Source: Spartinivicinus ruber
Lineage (GTDB): Bacteria; Pseudomonadota; Gammaproteobacteria; Pseudomonadales; Zooshikellaceae
DNA: 64,000 bases
Assembly (NCBI RefSeq): GCF_011009015.1
Contig: NZ_CP048878.1
Span: 795,501-859,500 of the forward strand
Direction of reading: 5' to 3'
This document shows positions 36,597-46,364 of the stretch, in pieces. The notes under the pieces are model-generated. The model was not told the origin of the DNA, made no database searches, and saw nothing but the letters and a program-made list of their open reading frames with translations. Positions within the stretch are counted from its first letter, which is position 1. Each line of letters opens with the position of its first letter. The position numbers and the translations under genes were made by a program.

Positions 36597-37883
36597 TTAT
36601 GACTTAGCTTGTTCTCTGGCAATAGCCTTGTGACCAATATCTTTTCGATAATAAGCATTATTCCAAGAAATTTGCTCGATTGCCTGATAAGCCGCATCTT
36701 GGGCTTGTTGAACAGTCTTACCTAAAGCCGTTACGCATAATACTCGGCCACCATTGGTAACAACCTGGCCATCCTGCTGTTTGGTGCCTGCATGAAAGAC
36801 CTTAACATGGGTGAGATTATCCAGGCCGCTAATTATATCGCCTTTGGCATAGCTTTCTGGATAACCACCTGCTGCCATCACCACACCTAAAGCGACTTGC
36901 TCGTCCCATTCGCACTTGGCTTGATTCAGCTTGCCTTCAATAGCAGCGAGGCAGAGCTTGGACAGGCTAGACTTTAGACGCATCATGATGGGTTGCGTTT
37001 CTGGGTCGCCAAACCGGCAGTTGTACTCAAGCACTTTGGGGGTTCCGTCGCTGGCAATCATCAAACCAGCATATAGAAAGCCTCGGTAGCGGTTACCTTC
37101 GGCAGTCATGCCCCGAACTGTTGGCATGATCACTTCTTCCATGGCTCGCTGGTGAATTTCTGGAGTGACGACTGGAGCGGGTGAATAAGCACCCATTCCA
37201 CCAGTATTAGGGCCTTTATCACCATCATCGCGGGCCTTATGGTCTTGTGAAGAGGCCAAAGGTAATACCTGTTCGCCATCAACCATTACGATAAAACTGG
37301 CTTCTTCTCCTTGTAAAAACTCCTCAACCACCACTCGATGGCCGGCTTCACCAAAGGCATTACCTGCCAACATATCTTCAATAGCGGCAAAAGCTTCAGC
37401 TTCAGTTTGGGCAATGATAACGCCTTTACCAGCAGCTAAGCCGTCGGCCTTGATCACTATAGGGGTACCTTTTTCTTGGATATAAGCTTTGGCTGGCTCA
37501 ATTTCAGTGAAGTTTTGGTATTCGGCGGTAGGAATCTGGTGTCTTGCTAAAAAGTCTTTGGTAAAGGCTTTTGAGCCTTCCAGTTGGGCTGCTCCTTTAG
37601 TGGGGCCAAAACAGGCTAAACCTGCTGAATCAAAGGCATCTACGACACCTGCCACCAATGGCGCTTCAGGCCCAACAATGGTAAGACCAATATTCTTGGC
37701 TTGGGCAAATGCTATGAGTTCATCAATAGCTAAGACGTCAATTGCCACGTTGGTCAGCTTAGGCTCCAGTGCTGTACCTGCATTACCTGGGGCAACAAAC
37801 ACTTCAGTGACTTGCTCACCTTGAGCTACTTTCCAGGCGAGGGCATGTTCACGCCCACCACTACCAATAATTAATACTTTCAT
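36597..37883 (-). CDS. purD: Phosphoribosylamine-glycine ligase PurD
   Basis: A 428-residue ATP-grasp enzyme (GAR synthetase) of de novo purine synthesis. '[20 protein letters not shown]' opens the N domain. The ATP-grasp core has '[18 protein letters not shown]', '[13 protein letters not shown]' and '[13 protein letters not shown]'. Full length. It lies 14 bases after purH, giving a purHD operon. Downstream, an inverted repeat (GCCTGTTG arms near 36547 and 36582) lacks a U tract on this strand. Confidence 0.97.
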   Translation of the reverse strand: MKVLIIGSGGREHALAWKVAQGEQVTEVFVAPGNAGTALEPKLTNVAIDVLAIDELIAFAQAKNIGLTIVGPEAPLVAGVVDAFDSAGLACFGPTKGAAQLEGSKAFTKDFLARHQIPTAEYQNFTEIEPAKAYIQEKGTPIVIKADGLAAGKGVIIAQTEAEAFAAIEDMLAGNAFGEAGHRVVVEEFLQGEEASFIVMVDGEQVLPLASSQDHKARDDGDKGPNTGGMGAYSPAPVVTPEIHQRAMEEVIMPTVRGMTAEGNRYRGFLYAGLMIASDGTPKVLEYNCRFGDPETQPIMMRLKSSLSKLCLAAIEGKLNQAKCEWDEQVALGVVMAAGGYPESYAKGDIISGLDNLTHVKVFHAGTKQQDGQVVTNGGRVLCVTALGKTVQQAQDAAYQAIEQISWNNAYYRKDIGHKAIAREQAKS

Positions 37884-37897
37884 TCTGTTACCTAACC

Positions 37898-39475
37898 TTA
37901 GTGGCGGAAGTGACGAACACTAGTAAACACCATAGCCATACCTGCTTCGTTAGCAGCTTGGATGACTTCTTCATCACGCATCGAACCACCGGGCTGAATC
38001 ACGGCAGTAATGCCAGCAGCAGCTGCGGCATCAATGCCATCTCTGAAAGGGAAAAATGCATCAGACGCCATTACTGAGCCAGCAACGGTTAAGTTTTCAT
38101 CTTTGGCTTTAATGCCTGCAATTTTAGCGCTGTACACCCGGCTCATTTGTCCTGCACCTACGCCAATGGTTTGGCCGTTTTTGGCATAAACGATGGCATT
38201 GGACTTCACAAATTTCGCTACATTCCAAGCAAACTTCAGATCAGCTAACTCTTCTTCTGTGGGAGCGCGGTCAGTAACAACTTTTAAGTCTTCCATACGA
38301 ACCTGATGGATATCGCTGTCTTGAACTAGCAGGCCGCCGTTTACCCGTTTGTAGTCAAGCTGAGGGCTAGGCACTGTAGGTAGATCACCACATACCAAGA
38401 CACGTACATTTTGTTTTTGGTTAAGAACGGCAAGTGCTGGCTCATCTATGGCTGGAGCAATAATCACTTCAACAAATTGACGCTCAATAATCGCTTGAGC
38501 AGTGAGAGAATCTAATGGTCGGTTAAACGCAATGATGCCCCCAAAGGCAGAGGTTGGATCAGTTTGGTAGGCTAGGTTATAGGCCTGCAAAATATCGCTG
38601 CTTACCGCGACACCACAGGGGTTAGCATGCTTAACGATGACGCAGGCTGGCTCTACAAAGGCTTTAACACATTCTAATGCGGCATCTGTATCAGCTACAT
38701 TGTTGAAGGATAGCGCCTTGCCTTGCAACTGTTTGGCGGTGGAGACACTAGCCTCAACTGGAGTGGCTTCTACATAAAAAGCGGCTTGTTGGTGAGGATT
38801 TTCCCCATAACGCATGTCTTCTACTTTATTGAGCTGCAAATTCAATGTGCGAGGGAACGCAGTTGACTGGTCACCAGTCTGCAAGATCTGTTTGCCTAGA
38901 TAGTTGGCAATAGCTGCGTCGTAACCAGCTGTATGTTCAAAGGCTTTTACTGCCAGGTCGAAGCGAGTGCGGTCATTCAAACTATGGTTGTTTTCAGCCA
39001 ACTCTTCTAGTATGGCTGAATAGTCGGTGCTGTTAACGATGATAGCGACATCTTTAAAGTTTTTCGCTGCTGCTCGCACCATAGTTGGGCCACCGATGTC
39101 GATATTTTCTATCGCATCTGATAGCAAGCAGTCTGGCTTGGCAACAGTTTGTGAAAATGGATAGAGATTGACTACAACCAGGTCAATGGGCTTAATGCTA
39201 TGTTCAGCCATCACCTGGTCATCTTGGCCTCGTCGGCCTAAGATAGCGCCATGTACTTTTGGGTGTAAGGTTTTTACTCGGCCATCCATCATTTCAGGAA
39301 AACCTGTGTAATCAGAAACCTCAACAGCAGGAATTGAGTTTTCCTTAAGCAGCTTAAATGTGCCACCAGTGGAGAGGATTTCAATACCTTGTTGGTGAAG
39401 TGCAGTGGCAAACTCTACAATGCCAGTTTTATCAGAAACACTGATTAAAGCGCGTTGAATAGTTGGGGTGTGCAT
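37898..39475 (-). CDS. purH: Bifunctional AICAR transformylase/IMP cyclohydrolase PurH
   Basis: A 525-residue enzyme for the last two steps to IMP. An MGS-like cyclohydrolase domain (about 1-195; '[16 protein letters not shown]', 'STGGTFKLL', '[17 protein letters not shown]') is followed by the AICARFT domain (about 200-525; 'LRYGENPHQ'-like '[14 protein letters not shown]' and '[10 protein letters not shown]'). Full length. First gene of purHD; the Shine-Dalgarno sequence is weak. Confidence 0.97.
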   Translation of the reverse strand: MHTPTIQRALISVSDKTGIVEFATALHQQGIEILSTGGTFKLLKENSIPAVEVSDYTGFPEMMDGRVKTLHPKVHGAILGRRGQDDQVMAEHSIKPIDLVVVNLYPFSQTVAKPDCLLSDAIENIDIGGPTMVRAAAKNFKDVAIIVNSTDYSAILEELAENNHSLNDRTRFDLAVKAFEHTAGYDAAIANYLGKQILQTGDQSTAFPRTLNLQLNKVEDMRYGENPHQQAAFYVEATPVEASVSTAKQLQGKALSFNNVADTDAALECVKAFVEPACVIVKHANPCGVAVSSDILQAYNLAYQTDPTSAFGGIIAFNRPLDSLTAQAIIERQFVEVIIAPAIDEPALAVLNQKQNVRVLVCGDLPTVPSPQLDYKRVNGGLLVQDSDIHQVRMEDLKVVTDRAPTEEELADLKFAWNVAKFVKSNAIVYAKNGQTIGVGAGQMSRVYSAKIAGIKAKDENLTVAGSVMASDAFFPFRDGIDAAAAAGITAVIQPGGSMRDEEVIQAANEAGMAMVFTSVRHFRH

Positions 39476-39512
39476 AGCGATATTACAGGGTGGCAGATTT
39501 TTTAAGTTAAAT

Positions 39513-39538
39513 AAAAAAGGCGGATAAAATCCGCCTTT
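39513..39538 (-). terminator. Rho-independent terminator after fis
   Basis: A 10-bp stem (39516-39525 with 39529-39538) with a 3-base loop. On the minus strand the 3' arm runs into a U-rich tract. It separates dusB-fis from purHD. Confidence 0.88.
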
Positions 39539-39552
39539 GTTTTTTGAACTAA

Positions 39553-39873
39553 TTATAGCAGGCCATACTGCTTTAGCTTTTTCCGAAGTGTGCCTCGGTT
39601 CAAGCCAAGAATCTGAGAAGCTTTGGTTTGGTTGCCTTTGACGTAGCCCATGACCACTTCCAGCAGTGGAGCCTCAACCTCAGAAAGTACCATTTGATAA
39701 ACGTCAGTTACTGTCTGGCCCTCGAGGTGAGAAAAATAATTACTTAGAGCTTTTTCTACACTGTCACGTAATGTCTGTGACTCTTGCTCCGGACTTGTCA
39801 AGTGTTGACGAAGCTCATGGTTTTCAGTTGCAGAGTGAGCTTGTTCTTGAGAAGTAGTTTCAGATGCAGTCAT
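39553..39873 (-). CDS. fis: DNA-binding protein Fis
   Basis: A 106-residue nucleoid protein. The N-terminal region is variable and Gln/Glu-rich; the C-terminal helix-turn-helix '[26 protein letters not shown]' is nearly identical to E. coli Fis. It bends DNA and activates stable RNA promoters in fast growth. The start ATG overlaps the dusB stop in ATGA, with GGAG inside the end of dusB, so it is translationally coupled in the classic dusB-fis operon. Confidence 0.97.
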   Translation of the reverse strand: MTASETTSQEQAHSATENHELRQHLTSPEQESQTLRDSVEKALSNYFSHLEGQTVTDVYQMVLSEVEAPLLEVVMGYVKGNQTKASQILGLNRGTLRKKLKQYGLL

Positions 39874-40859
39874 GCCGCAATGTCCTCTCCGTTAATTAAA
39901 CGTTCAAAATACTCCTGAACGCAGGCGCGCTGAGCACTAATTGTTTCAAGCTGGTTAAACTGTTTGCGAAAACAGCTTCCACCAGGTTGCGCTGCCAGGT
40001 ACCAGCCGACGTGTTTTCTAGCAATACGTATCCCCATATAGTCGCCATAAAACTGATATAGGTGATCCAAATGTGTGAGCAGTATTGCTTTGATTTCACT
40101 GAGGCTGGGAGGCGGTAAATGTGAGCCTGTTTGCAGGAAATGGTTAATTTCTTGAAAGAGCCAGGGTCGCCCTTGAGCAGCCCGGCCGATCATTACCGCG
40201 TCAGCACCGGTGTAATCTAAAACCGCTTTGGCTTGTTCAGGTGATCGAATATCTCCATTAGCAATAACAGGGATACTCATCGATTGTTTGATTGCTGCGA
40301 TTGTGTCGTATTCAACTTCGCCTTTATAACCACAGGCCCTAGTTCGGCCGTGGACAGCCAGCGCCGCGATACCACAATCCTCAGCAATTTTAGCAATGGT
40401 TGTACCATTACGGTTTGCTTGATCCCAACCGGTGCGGATTTTCAGGGTGACCGGTAGGGGGACAGCCTGAACAACCGCTTTTAAAATAGCTTCTACTAAT
40501 TGTTCGTCTTTCAGTAACGCTGAACCTGCCGCTTTATTGCATACTTTTTTAGCGGGGCAACCCATATTAATATCAATGATTTGAGCGCCTCGATCAGCGT
40601 TCATGGAGGCAGCTTCCGCCATCATCTTTGGGTCACCACCCGCAATTTGCACTGAGCGAGGCTCTGTTTCGCCAGTATGATCCAAGCGAAGTTGAGATTT
40701 TCGACTGTGCCATAAGCGGGTATCAGACGTTACCATTTCAGACACAACCAGGCCGGCCCCCATGCGTTTGCATAGCTGCCTAAAAGGCCTGTCGGTTACA
40801 CCTGCCATGGGTGCAAGTACAACAGGCGGCTCAATTGTATAAGGGCCAATTTGGAGCAC
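39870..40859 (-). CDS. dusB: tRNA-dihydrouridine synthase DusB
   Basis: A 329-residue FMN enzyme with a TIM barrel ('[20 protein letters not shown]') and catalytic Cys in '[21 protein letters not shown]'. The FMN-binding '[13 protein letters not shown]' and '[13 protein letters not shown]' are present. It reduces specific uridines in tRNA. Normal length, coupled to fis downstream. Confidence 0.96.
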   Translation of the reverse strand: MLQIGPYTIEPPVVLAPMAGVTDRPFRQLCKRMGAGLVVSEMVTSDTRLWHSRKSQLRLDHTGETEPRSVQIAGGDPKMMAEAASMNADRGAQIIDINMGCPAKKVCNKAAGSALLKDEQLVEAILKAVVQAVPLPVTLKIRTGWDQANRNGTTIAKIAEDCGIAALAVHGRTRACGYKGEVEYDTIAAIKQSMSIPVIANGDIRSPEQAKAVLDYTGADAVMIGRAAQGRPWLFQEINHFLQTGSHLPPPSLSEIKAILLTHLDHLYQFYGDYMGIRIARKHVGWYLAAQPGGSCFRKQFNQLETISAQRACVQEYFERLINGEDIAA

Positions 40860-41147
40860 ATTTAGCCTTTAGTGTCTGATTAATATTTAAGCAAATCGCG
40901 CCATCAATCAAACATATCAGATAATATTGACTGAATGAATAGCGATTAGGTTTTAGGGTTCGTCTTCACTGATTGGAAGGGGTGGCTATCATACTCTGTT
41001 GCTGGCTATGGATAAAGCACCTGAAAGAAAAAATTGTTTGTTTTAAAGTCAGTAATCGGCTGGAGGTGAATTTCTGGGTTAAGTAATCACTATAAGCCAG
41101 TCAGATTATTATGATTTATTGGGTGAGTCATTAGTTGATAGCAATGG

Positions 41148-42455
41148 TTAGTTAGGGCTTGGAGAAAAGCTAATATTGTAGTTAACCGCAGTGGGGCCAG
41201 GATCAACCACATCAAGTGACAAGCGTACAGGCACATTGGAAGGGATCATGGTTAACCCGGCTGCTTCTCCAGATAAGTACTCATCGGGTTGAAATTGCCG
41301 GGAGGCAACCAGCCGGCCACTTAAATCAGAAAAGCTGAATTCAATAACAGGGAAAGGCTGCTTAAACTGGGCTTTGTTGACAATGACAGTATCAATAATG
41401 AGTGCATTTTGAAATTTGGGGTGGCTCCTGACAATTAGTTTGCGACTCACGATTTTATCCACATCAACCAGTGGAGGAAGCTGACAGCCAACTATCTTAC
41501 AAGCAGTTGCATAGTAAGGTCGCCAGCTTAATTTGGTGGCATATTCATCAAAGTTGTACCAGGCCAGTTGAGCCACAATAGCAAAAATGGCAATTAGGTT
41601 AACTGATAGCCAGCCAAGTCTTTTGAACCAAGCAAATTTACTGGGGTAAATTAGCTCAATAGGGTCTGCTTTAAGATCTCCTAATAAATCGTGATCATGG
41701 CTAGCAGCTAAGGCTTCCTTTGTTGGCCGTTGCTCTTTTTCATGGGCATCTATTGTAGTGTCAGTGGGTGGTGATATAGATACCACAGACTTTTGGAGGG
41801 CAGCTGCTTTATCATCGGTAACAGGCTGTTTAGCAGTAGGTTTATTAACAGCGCTTTTTGCACTTTCTGTCTGTGATTGTATGGGCTGAGCTGGTGACGC
41901 TGAGCCAGCTTGAGCGGATTTAGCTAGAGGCGGCTGATGAGAGCGTGTGAACTTGTGCTCCTTCGCTTTTTTTTGAGCACTATGCTGGTTAATGACTTCT
42001 GCTTCCCGCTGCTCTTCTTGCTCCAGCTCTTCCAATAAGGCTAGTGCCCATGACTCATCAGTATTGTTTTTCTGCTCTGGGCCTGTAGCAGGTTTTTTGC
42101 TTGGTGAAGGGCCTGCATTGGGCTTACTGCTTATCGACAGAACCTCATCACTCAGCTCAATGTTTTCGCCGTCATCATCATCCATATCATCATGAATGAG
42201 TAGACCATTATCATTGTTTTCATGATTATTTGTGGAAGGAATAGCAGGCTGGCTGGGCTTGGTGCTACTTGCGGGTGGTTTCGGGGTAGAGGGCTGTTGA
42301 GAAAACTGCTTATCACTAATCAGGTAGTTGGTTGCTAGAAAAACGTGCAAGCAGGAGCCACAACGTACTGAGCCGTTGGCTGCATTAAGTTGGCTTTTGG
42401 TTAACCTAAAGGAGGTGCCACATTGAGGACAGCGGGTTACCCAGGTTTCTGCCAT
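41148..42455 (-). CDS. Zinc-ribbon / DUF3426 membrane protein
   Basis: A 435-residue protein. An N-terminal MJ0042-type zinc ribbon has two CxxC pairs ('CPQCGTSF' and 'CGSCLHVF'). A long disordered Ser/Pro/Lys/Gln-rich region (about 45-275) is followed by one membrane helix (about 278-297, 'LGWLSVNLIAIFAIVAQLAWY') and a C-terminal DUF3426 domain (about 300-435). Pseudomonas carries a similar gene next to prmA and accBC. Zinc-ribbon/DUF3426 proteins resemble parts of gliding or agglutination factors, but function is unproved. Confidence 0.8.
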   Translation of the reverse strand: MAETWVTRCPQCGTSFRLTKSQLNAANGSVRCGSCLHVFLATNYLISDKQFSQQPSTPKPPASSTKPSQPAIPSTNNHENNDNGLLIHDDMDDDDGENIELSDEVLSISSKPNAGPSPSKKPATGPEQKNNTDESWALALLEELEQEEQREAEVINQHSAQKKAKEHKFTRSHQPPLAKSAQAGSASPAQPIQSQTESAKSAVNKPTAKQPVTDDKAAALQKSVVSISPPTDTTIDAHEKEQRPTKEALAASHDHDLLGDLKADPIELIYPSKFAWFKRLGWLSVNLIAIFAIVAQLAWYNFDEYATKLSWRPYYATACKIVGCQLPPLVDVDKIVSRKLIVRSHPKFQNALIIDTVIVNKAQFKQPFPVIEFSFSDLSGRLVASRQFQPDEYLSGEAAGLTMIPSNVPVRLSLDVVDPGPTAVNYNISFSPSPN

Positions 42456-42697
42456 AGTTCGCGTAACTTCCCAGCGACTGAATTGGTCGTAATACCCTTG
42501 GTGAGTGGTTAAACCCTACACATTGGGTATATCTTAACTAATGATTAATAATAATAGCCAGTATTGTGTAGGTATTCGTAGTTTTTATGTTGCTCTATAG
42601 GCGCCAAACTACTTGCTTTGGCTAAAAATATGACCTCGAATCTGTAAGGTGCTTCCATAAAGGTTTAAATTTTTAGCGACTGATTAGCCAGCTCCTA

Positions 42698-43582
42698 CTA
42701 ATACTTCTTAACGCCACAAATGCATACCCAGTCATCTTTGATAACAGGCGGTTTCATTGTAAACCACTGGCTATAGCATTCTACTACTGCTTCAGCTTGT
42801 TCTTTGAGAATGCCAGAAAGCACAATTTTACCACTAGTTTTGGTTAATAAAGCTAACCGTTCGGCAAGATTGATTAATGGGCCTGCTAATATATTGGCTA
42901 ACATAATGTCGGCAGGTTGATCTGGAGCTTGTTCTGGTAAAAAAGTTTTTAAGCGGTCTGGTGCTATTTTGTTGCGCTGGCCATTAGCAATAGTAGCCTC
43001 TAATGCTTGCGGGTCATTATCAATTGCAGTGACATTCGTTGCACCCAAAATTAAAGCAGCAATACCCAGGATGCCAGAACCACAGCCGTAATCGATCACT
43101 TGCTTGGAAGTGACTTCGTGGTTACCCAGCCACTCTAAACAAAGCGCTGTAGTGGGGTGAGTGCCTGTACCAAATGCCAGGCCTGGGTCCAAAATCAAGT
43201 TGGCTGCATTTGGGTCGGGGATTTCTCGCCAGCTAGGACATACCCAAAGTCTTTTACCAAACTGAATAGGGTGATAGCTGTCCATCCATTCCCGCTCCCA
43301 GTCCTTATCTTCAACAATCTCTACTTTATAATTCGGCAGTGGCTGAGGGCTAAGCTCATTAGCTAAAAACGCCATGACCAGGTCAATTTCTGTATTTGCC
43401 TCAAACAAACCAACAACTTGGGTGTGGTCCCAGAGTGGTGTGGTGCCTAAGGCTGGCTCAAACACCGGCTGATCTTGACCATCTTGTAGCGTAACCGCCT
43501 TAGCGCCAATAGCCAGTAGTAAGTCTTCCAGCATTTCACTTTGGTCGCGGGTTGTATCCAGTTTGACTTGAATCCAGGGCAT
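42698..43582 (-). CDS. prmA: Ribosomal protein L11 methyltransferase PrmA
   Basis: A 294-residue SAM-dependent enzyme that trimethylates lysines of L11. It has an N-terminal substrate-recognition domain ('MPWIQVKLDTTRDQSEMLEDLLL'), SAM motif I 'VIDYGCGSGILGIAALILGA' and motif IV 'DIMLANILAGPL'. Full length. Unusually, the bases before the ATG on this strand are CTTTCCTCTC, with no Shine-Dalgarno-like purine run. Confidence 0.95.
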   Translation of the reverse strand: MPWIQVKLDTTRDQSEMLEDLLLAIGAKAVTLQDGQDQPVFEPALGTTPLWDHTQVVGLFEANTEIDLVMAFLANELSPQPLPNYKVEIVEDKDWEREWMDSYHPIQFGKRLWVCPSWREIPDPNAANLILDPGLAFGTGTHPTTALCLEWLGNHEVTSKQVIDYGCGSGILGIAALILGATNVTAIDNDPQALEATIANGQRNKIAPDRLKTFLPEQAPDQPADIMLANILAGPLINLAERLALLTKTSGKIVLSGILKEQAEAVVECYSQWFTMKPPVIKDDWVCICGVKKY

Positions 43583-43614
43583 GAGAGGAAAGTTTTTAGC
43601 TTGATTGATGAAGG

Positions 43615-43640
43615 GAGGCGAGCTTAGTAAAGCTCGCCTC
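43615..43640 (-). repeat. Strong hairpin without U tract between accC and prmA
   Basis: A perfect 11-bp stem (43615-43625 with 43630-43640; core GGCGAGC/GCTCGCC) and a 4-base loop. No run of Us follows on the minus strand, so it may be an mRNA stabiliser or processing hairpin limiting read-through to prmA rather than a true terminator. Confidence 0.6.
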
Positions 43641-43656
43641 AGTCGCTATCTGTTAG

Positions 43657-44997
43657 TTATTGAGATAATTTCTGTTCTAGATAATGAATGTTAACCCCAC
43701 CTTTGGCGAAGTTAGCGTCTCTTACTAGCTCAGCATGTAGTGGCGCATTGGTACGAATGCCATGAACTACCAGCTCGTCCAGTGCGTGACGCATTCTAGC
43801 CAAAGCAACTTCTCGGGAGTCGCCATAACTAATGACTTTGGCGATTAGTGAGTCGTAATAGGGAGGAACGCTGTAGCCACTGTATAAATGAGAGTCAACT
43901 CGAATCCCAATACCACCAGGGGCATGGAAGTGCTTTATTTCTCCAGGTGATGGCATAAAGGTTTTAGGGTCTTCTGCATTGATTCGACACTCAATTGCAT
44001 GGCCTTTAATGGTGATATCTTCCTGTTTGATACTTAAAGGTTGGCCGCTTGCAATCAATAGTTGCTCTTTGACGATATCGACACCAGTTACCATTTCTGA
44101 AACTGGGTGCTCAACCTGAACCCGTGTGTTCATTTCAATGAAGTAGAACTTGCCATCTTCATATAAAAATTCAAAGGTGCCTGCGCCACGGTAACCAATT
44201 TCGATACAAGCATTAACGCAGCGCGTTGCAATATCATTGCGTGCTTCTTCAGGAATGCCGGGTGCAGGAGCTTCCTCTATAACCTTTTGGTGGCGGCGCT
44301 GTAGAGAACAGTCACGATCACCCAGGTGAATAGCATTACCCTGGCCATCAGCTAATACCTGAACCTCAACATGGCGTGGGTTTTCCAGGAATTTTTCCAG
44401 GTAAACCATTTCATTACCAAATGCAGCCAAGGCTTCAGACTGTGTAACATTAATGGCGCTAAGCAAGTGAGCTTCACTGTGAACAACTCGCATACCGCGG
44501 CCACCACCACCGCCGGATGCTTTGACAATAACGGGGTAGCCAATATCTCGGGCAATGGCGATAGAGCGCTCTTTGTCACCCGTAAGTGGGCCATTAGATC
44601 CAGGTACAGTGGGCACGCCTGCTTTTTGCATAGCTTTGATGGCTGACACCTTATCACCCATTAATCGGATTACATCAGGTGATGGGCCAATAAAGGTAAA
44701 TCCACTGTTTTCAACTTGCTCTGCAAAGTCGGCATTTTCGGCTAAAAAGCCGTAACCAGGGTGGATTGCAACAGCATCAGTCACCTCTGCGGCACTGATG
44801 AGTGCTGGAATATTTAAGTAACTTTCGGCGGGGTTGTTAGGACCAATACAGACGCTTTCATCTGCAAGACGCACGTGCATTAGTGATTCGTCTGCCTTTG
44901 AATGAACGGCAACGGTTTTAATGCCAAGCTCTTTGCAGGCCCGTAAAATCCGTAGTGCAATTTCCCCGCGATTGGCAATGAGTACTTTCTCAAGCAT
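43657..44997 (-). CDS. accC: Acetyl-CoA carboxylase, biotin carboxylase subunit
   Basis: A 446-residue ATP-grasp biotin carboxylase: '[26 protein letters not shown]', glycine-rich ATP loop '[15 protein letters not shown]', '[12 protein letters not shown]'-like '[21 protein letters not shown]' and catalytic '[20 protein letters not shown]'. It carboxylates the biotin on AccB in the first step of fatty acid synthesis. Full length, AGGAT upstream, 29 bases after accB. Confidence 0.98.
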   Translation of the reverse strand: MLEKVLIANRGEIALRILRACKELGIKTVAVHSKADESLMHVRLADESVCIGPNNPAESYLNIPALISAAEVTDAVAIHPGYGFLAENADFAEQVENSGFTFIGPSPDVIRLMGDKVSAIKAMQKAGVPTVPGSNGPLTGDKERSIAIARDIGYPVIVKASGGGGGRGMRVVHSEAHLLSAINVTQSEALAAFGNEMVYLEKFLENPRHVEVQVLADGQGNAIHLGDRDCSLQRRHQKVIEEAPAPGIPEEARNDIATRCVNACIEIGYRGAGTFEFLYEDGKFYFIEMNTRVQVEHPVSEMVTGVDIVKEQLLIASGQPLSIKQEDITIKGHAIECRINAEDPKTFMPSPGEIKHFHAPGGIGIRVDSHLYSGYSVPPYYDSLIAKVISYGDSREVALARMRHALDELVVHGIRTNAPLHAELVRDANFAKGGVNIHYLEQKLSQ

Positions 44998-45026
44998 GGT
45001 GGGTATCCTGCTACTATCGAGTCAGT

Positions 45027-45491
45027 TTAAACAATGGTAAATAGCGGTTGATCAAACTCGACAGGCTGACCATTTTCCACCAGAATTGCTTCGATTGTAC
45101 CGGTTTTATCTGCTTCGATTTGGTTCATCATTTTCATTGCTTCGACGATACAAAGCACGTCACCGGCTTTAACATGTTGGCCGACTTCAGCAAAAGCTGG
45201 CGAGCTAGGTGAGGGCGCGCGATAAAAAGTACCAACCATGGGTGATTTAACTTGGTGGCCGGTTGACTTTGCTGGTTCTTCTTTTGTCTCGGTTGAAGCG
45301 GCAGGTGCACTAGCTGCAACAGGTGCGGGTGCAGCAGGAGCAGCAGGCATAGCATATTGAGCAGGTGCCATTACCGGAGAGTTAGAGTGCCGGCTAATCC
45401 GTACAGACTCTTCCCCTTCTTTTATTTCCAACTCGTCAATGCCTGATTCTTCAAGTAACTCGATTAGCTTTTTTACTTTTCTAATATCCAT
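45027..45491 (-). CDS. accB: Biotin carboxyl carrier protein AccB
   Basis: A 154-residue carrier. An N-terminal helix region ('[34 protein letters not shown]') is followed by an Ala/Pro-rich linker (about 40-75). The biotinyl domain carries the biotinylated Lys in '[16 protein letters not shown]'. Start of the accBC operon; the region upstream is a 156-bp gap after aroQ. Confidence 0.98.
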   Translation of the reverse strand: MDIRKVKKLIELLEESGIDELEIKEGEESVRISRHSNSPVMAPAQYAMPAAPAAPAPVAASAPAASTETKEEPAKSTGHQVKSPMVGTFYRAPSPSSPAFAEVGQHVKAGDVLCIVEAMKMMNQIEADKTGTIEAILVENGQPVEFDQPLFTIV

Positions 45492-45647
45492 AGTGTCATC
45501 TCGGATAAATTGAACTTATTGTTAAAACAGTGGCAAAACAGCGAGAACTTGCTGCTATAAAGCATCCTCGCGGTTGTTACCTATACTCTGGTCTTAAATT
45601 TTGTCAGGGGCTAAAGGGGCTAAGTAGTAGCGATTTAGCATACTTTT

Positions 45648-46088
45648 TTAGCCTTTAAGGTGCTTGATGGCTGCTTGAAGCGCAAGCTCATAGCCTTGTG
45701 CTCCCAGCCCACAAATCACGCCAACAGCAACATCTGAAAAGTAAGAATGATGCCGAAAAGGTTCACGTTGATAGACATTAGAAAGGTGAACCTCAATAAA
45801 AGGTATGGCTACCCCTAATAATGCATCGCGCAATGCCACGCTCGTATGCGTAAAAGCCGCAGGATTAAAAATAATAAAGTTAACCCCTTCACGCTTTGCG
45901 TCATGAATCCGTTCGATTAACTCGTATTCTGCGTTACTTTGCAGCGTCTGTAAGTGGTGACCATGATCAACGGCCTGAGTAGTCAGAGTACAGTTGATAT
46001 CATCCAAAGTCGTCGAGCCGTAAACGGCCGGCTCTCGAGTACCTAATAAATTTAAATTAGGTCCGTGCAGTACTAAGATAGTTGCCAT
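45648..46088 (-). CDS. aroQ: Type II 3-dehydroquinate dehydratase AroQ
   Basis: A 146-residue dodecameric type II dehydroquinase of the shikimate pathway. Catalytic loop '[18 protein letters not shown]' has the active Arg and Tyr, followed by '[10 protein letters not shown]'-like '[17 protein letters not shown]' and '[17 protein letters not shown]'. The place upstream of accBC is the usual one in Pseudomonas-type genomes. Confidence 0.97.
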   Translation of the reverse strand: MATILVLHGPNLNLLGTREPAVYGSTTLDDINCTLTTQAVDHGHHLQTLQSNAEYELIERIHDAKREGVNFIIFNPAAFTHTSVALRDALLGVAIPFIEVHLSNVYQREPFRHHSYFSDVAVGVICGLGAQGYELALQAAIKHLKG

Positions 46089-46364
46089 AATTTAAGGCTC
46101 TCAGAGTTTGCGCTGTCTCTGCTTGTACTACAAATCTTACCGATTGTGGTCACACTCAGCTGCTACCAGAAACGGGTAATGACAGAGTCAATGATCAAAA
46201 ATGTAACGGCCGATTGTGCATAAAATGGCAGCTGCTGTCCACTATTTGCATGATTAAAGACTTTAAAGGCAAAGTCTCTAATATTAGTTGCAAGATCGCG
46301 TAACTTTATCCAATTTATAAGCTGAACTTGTAATTATAGAAGCAAATGTCAAAGTTTTCAGAGT

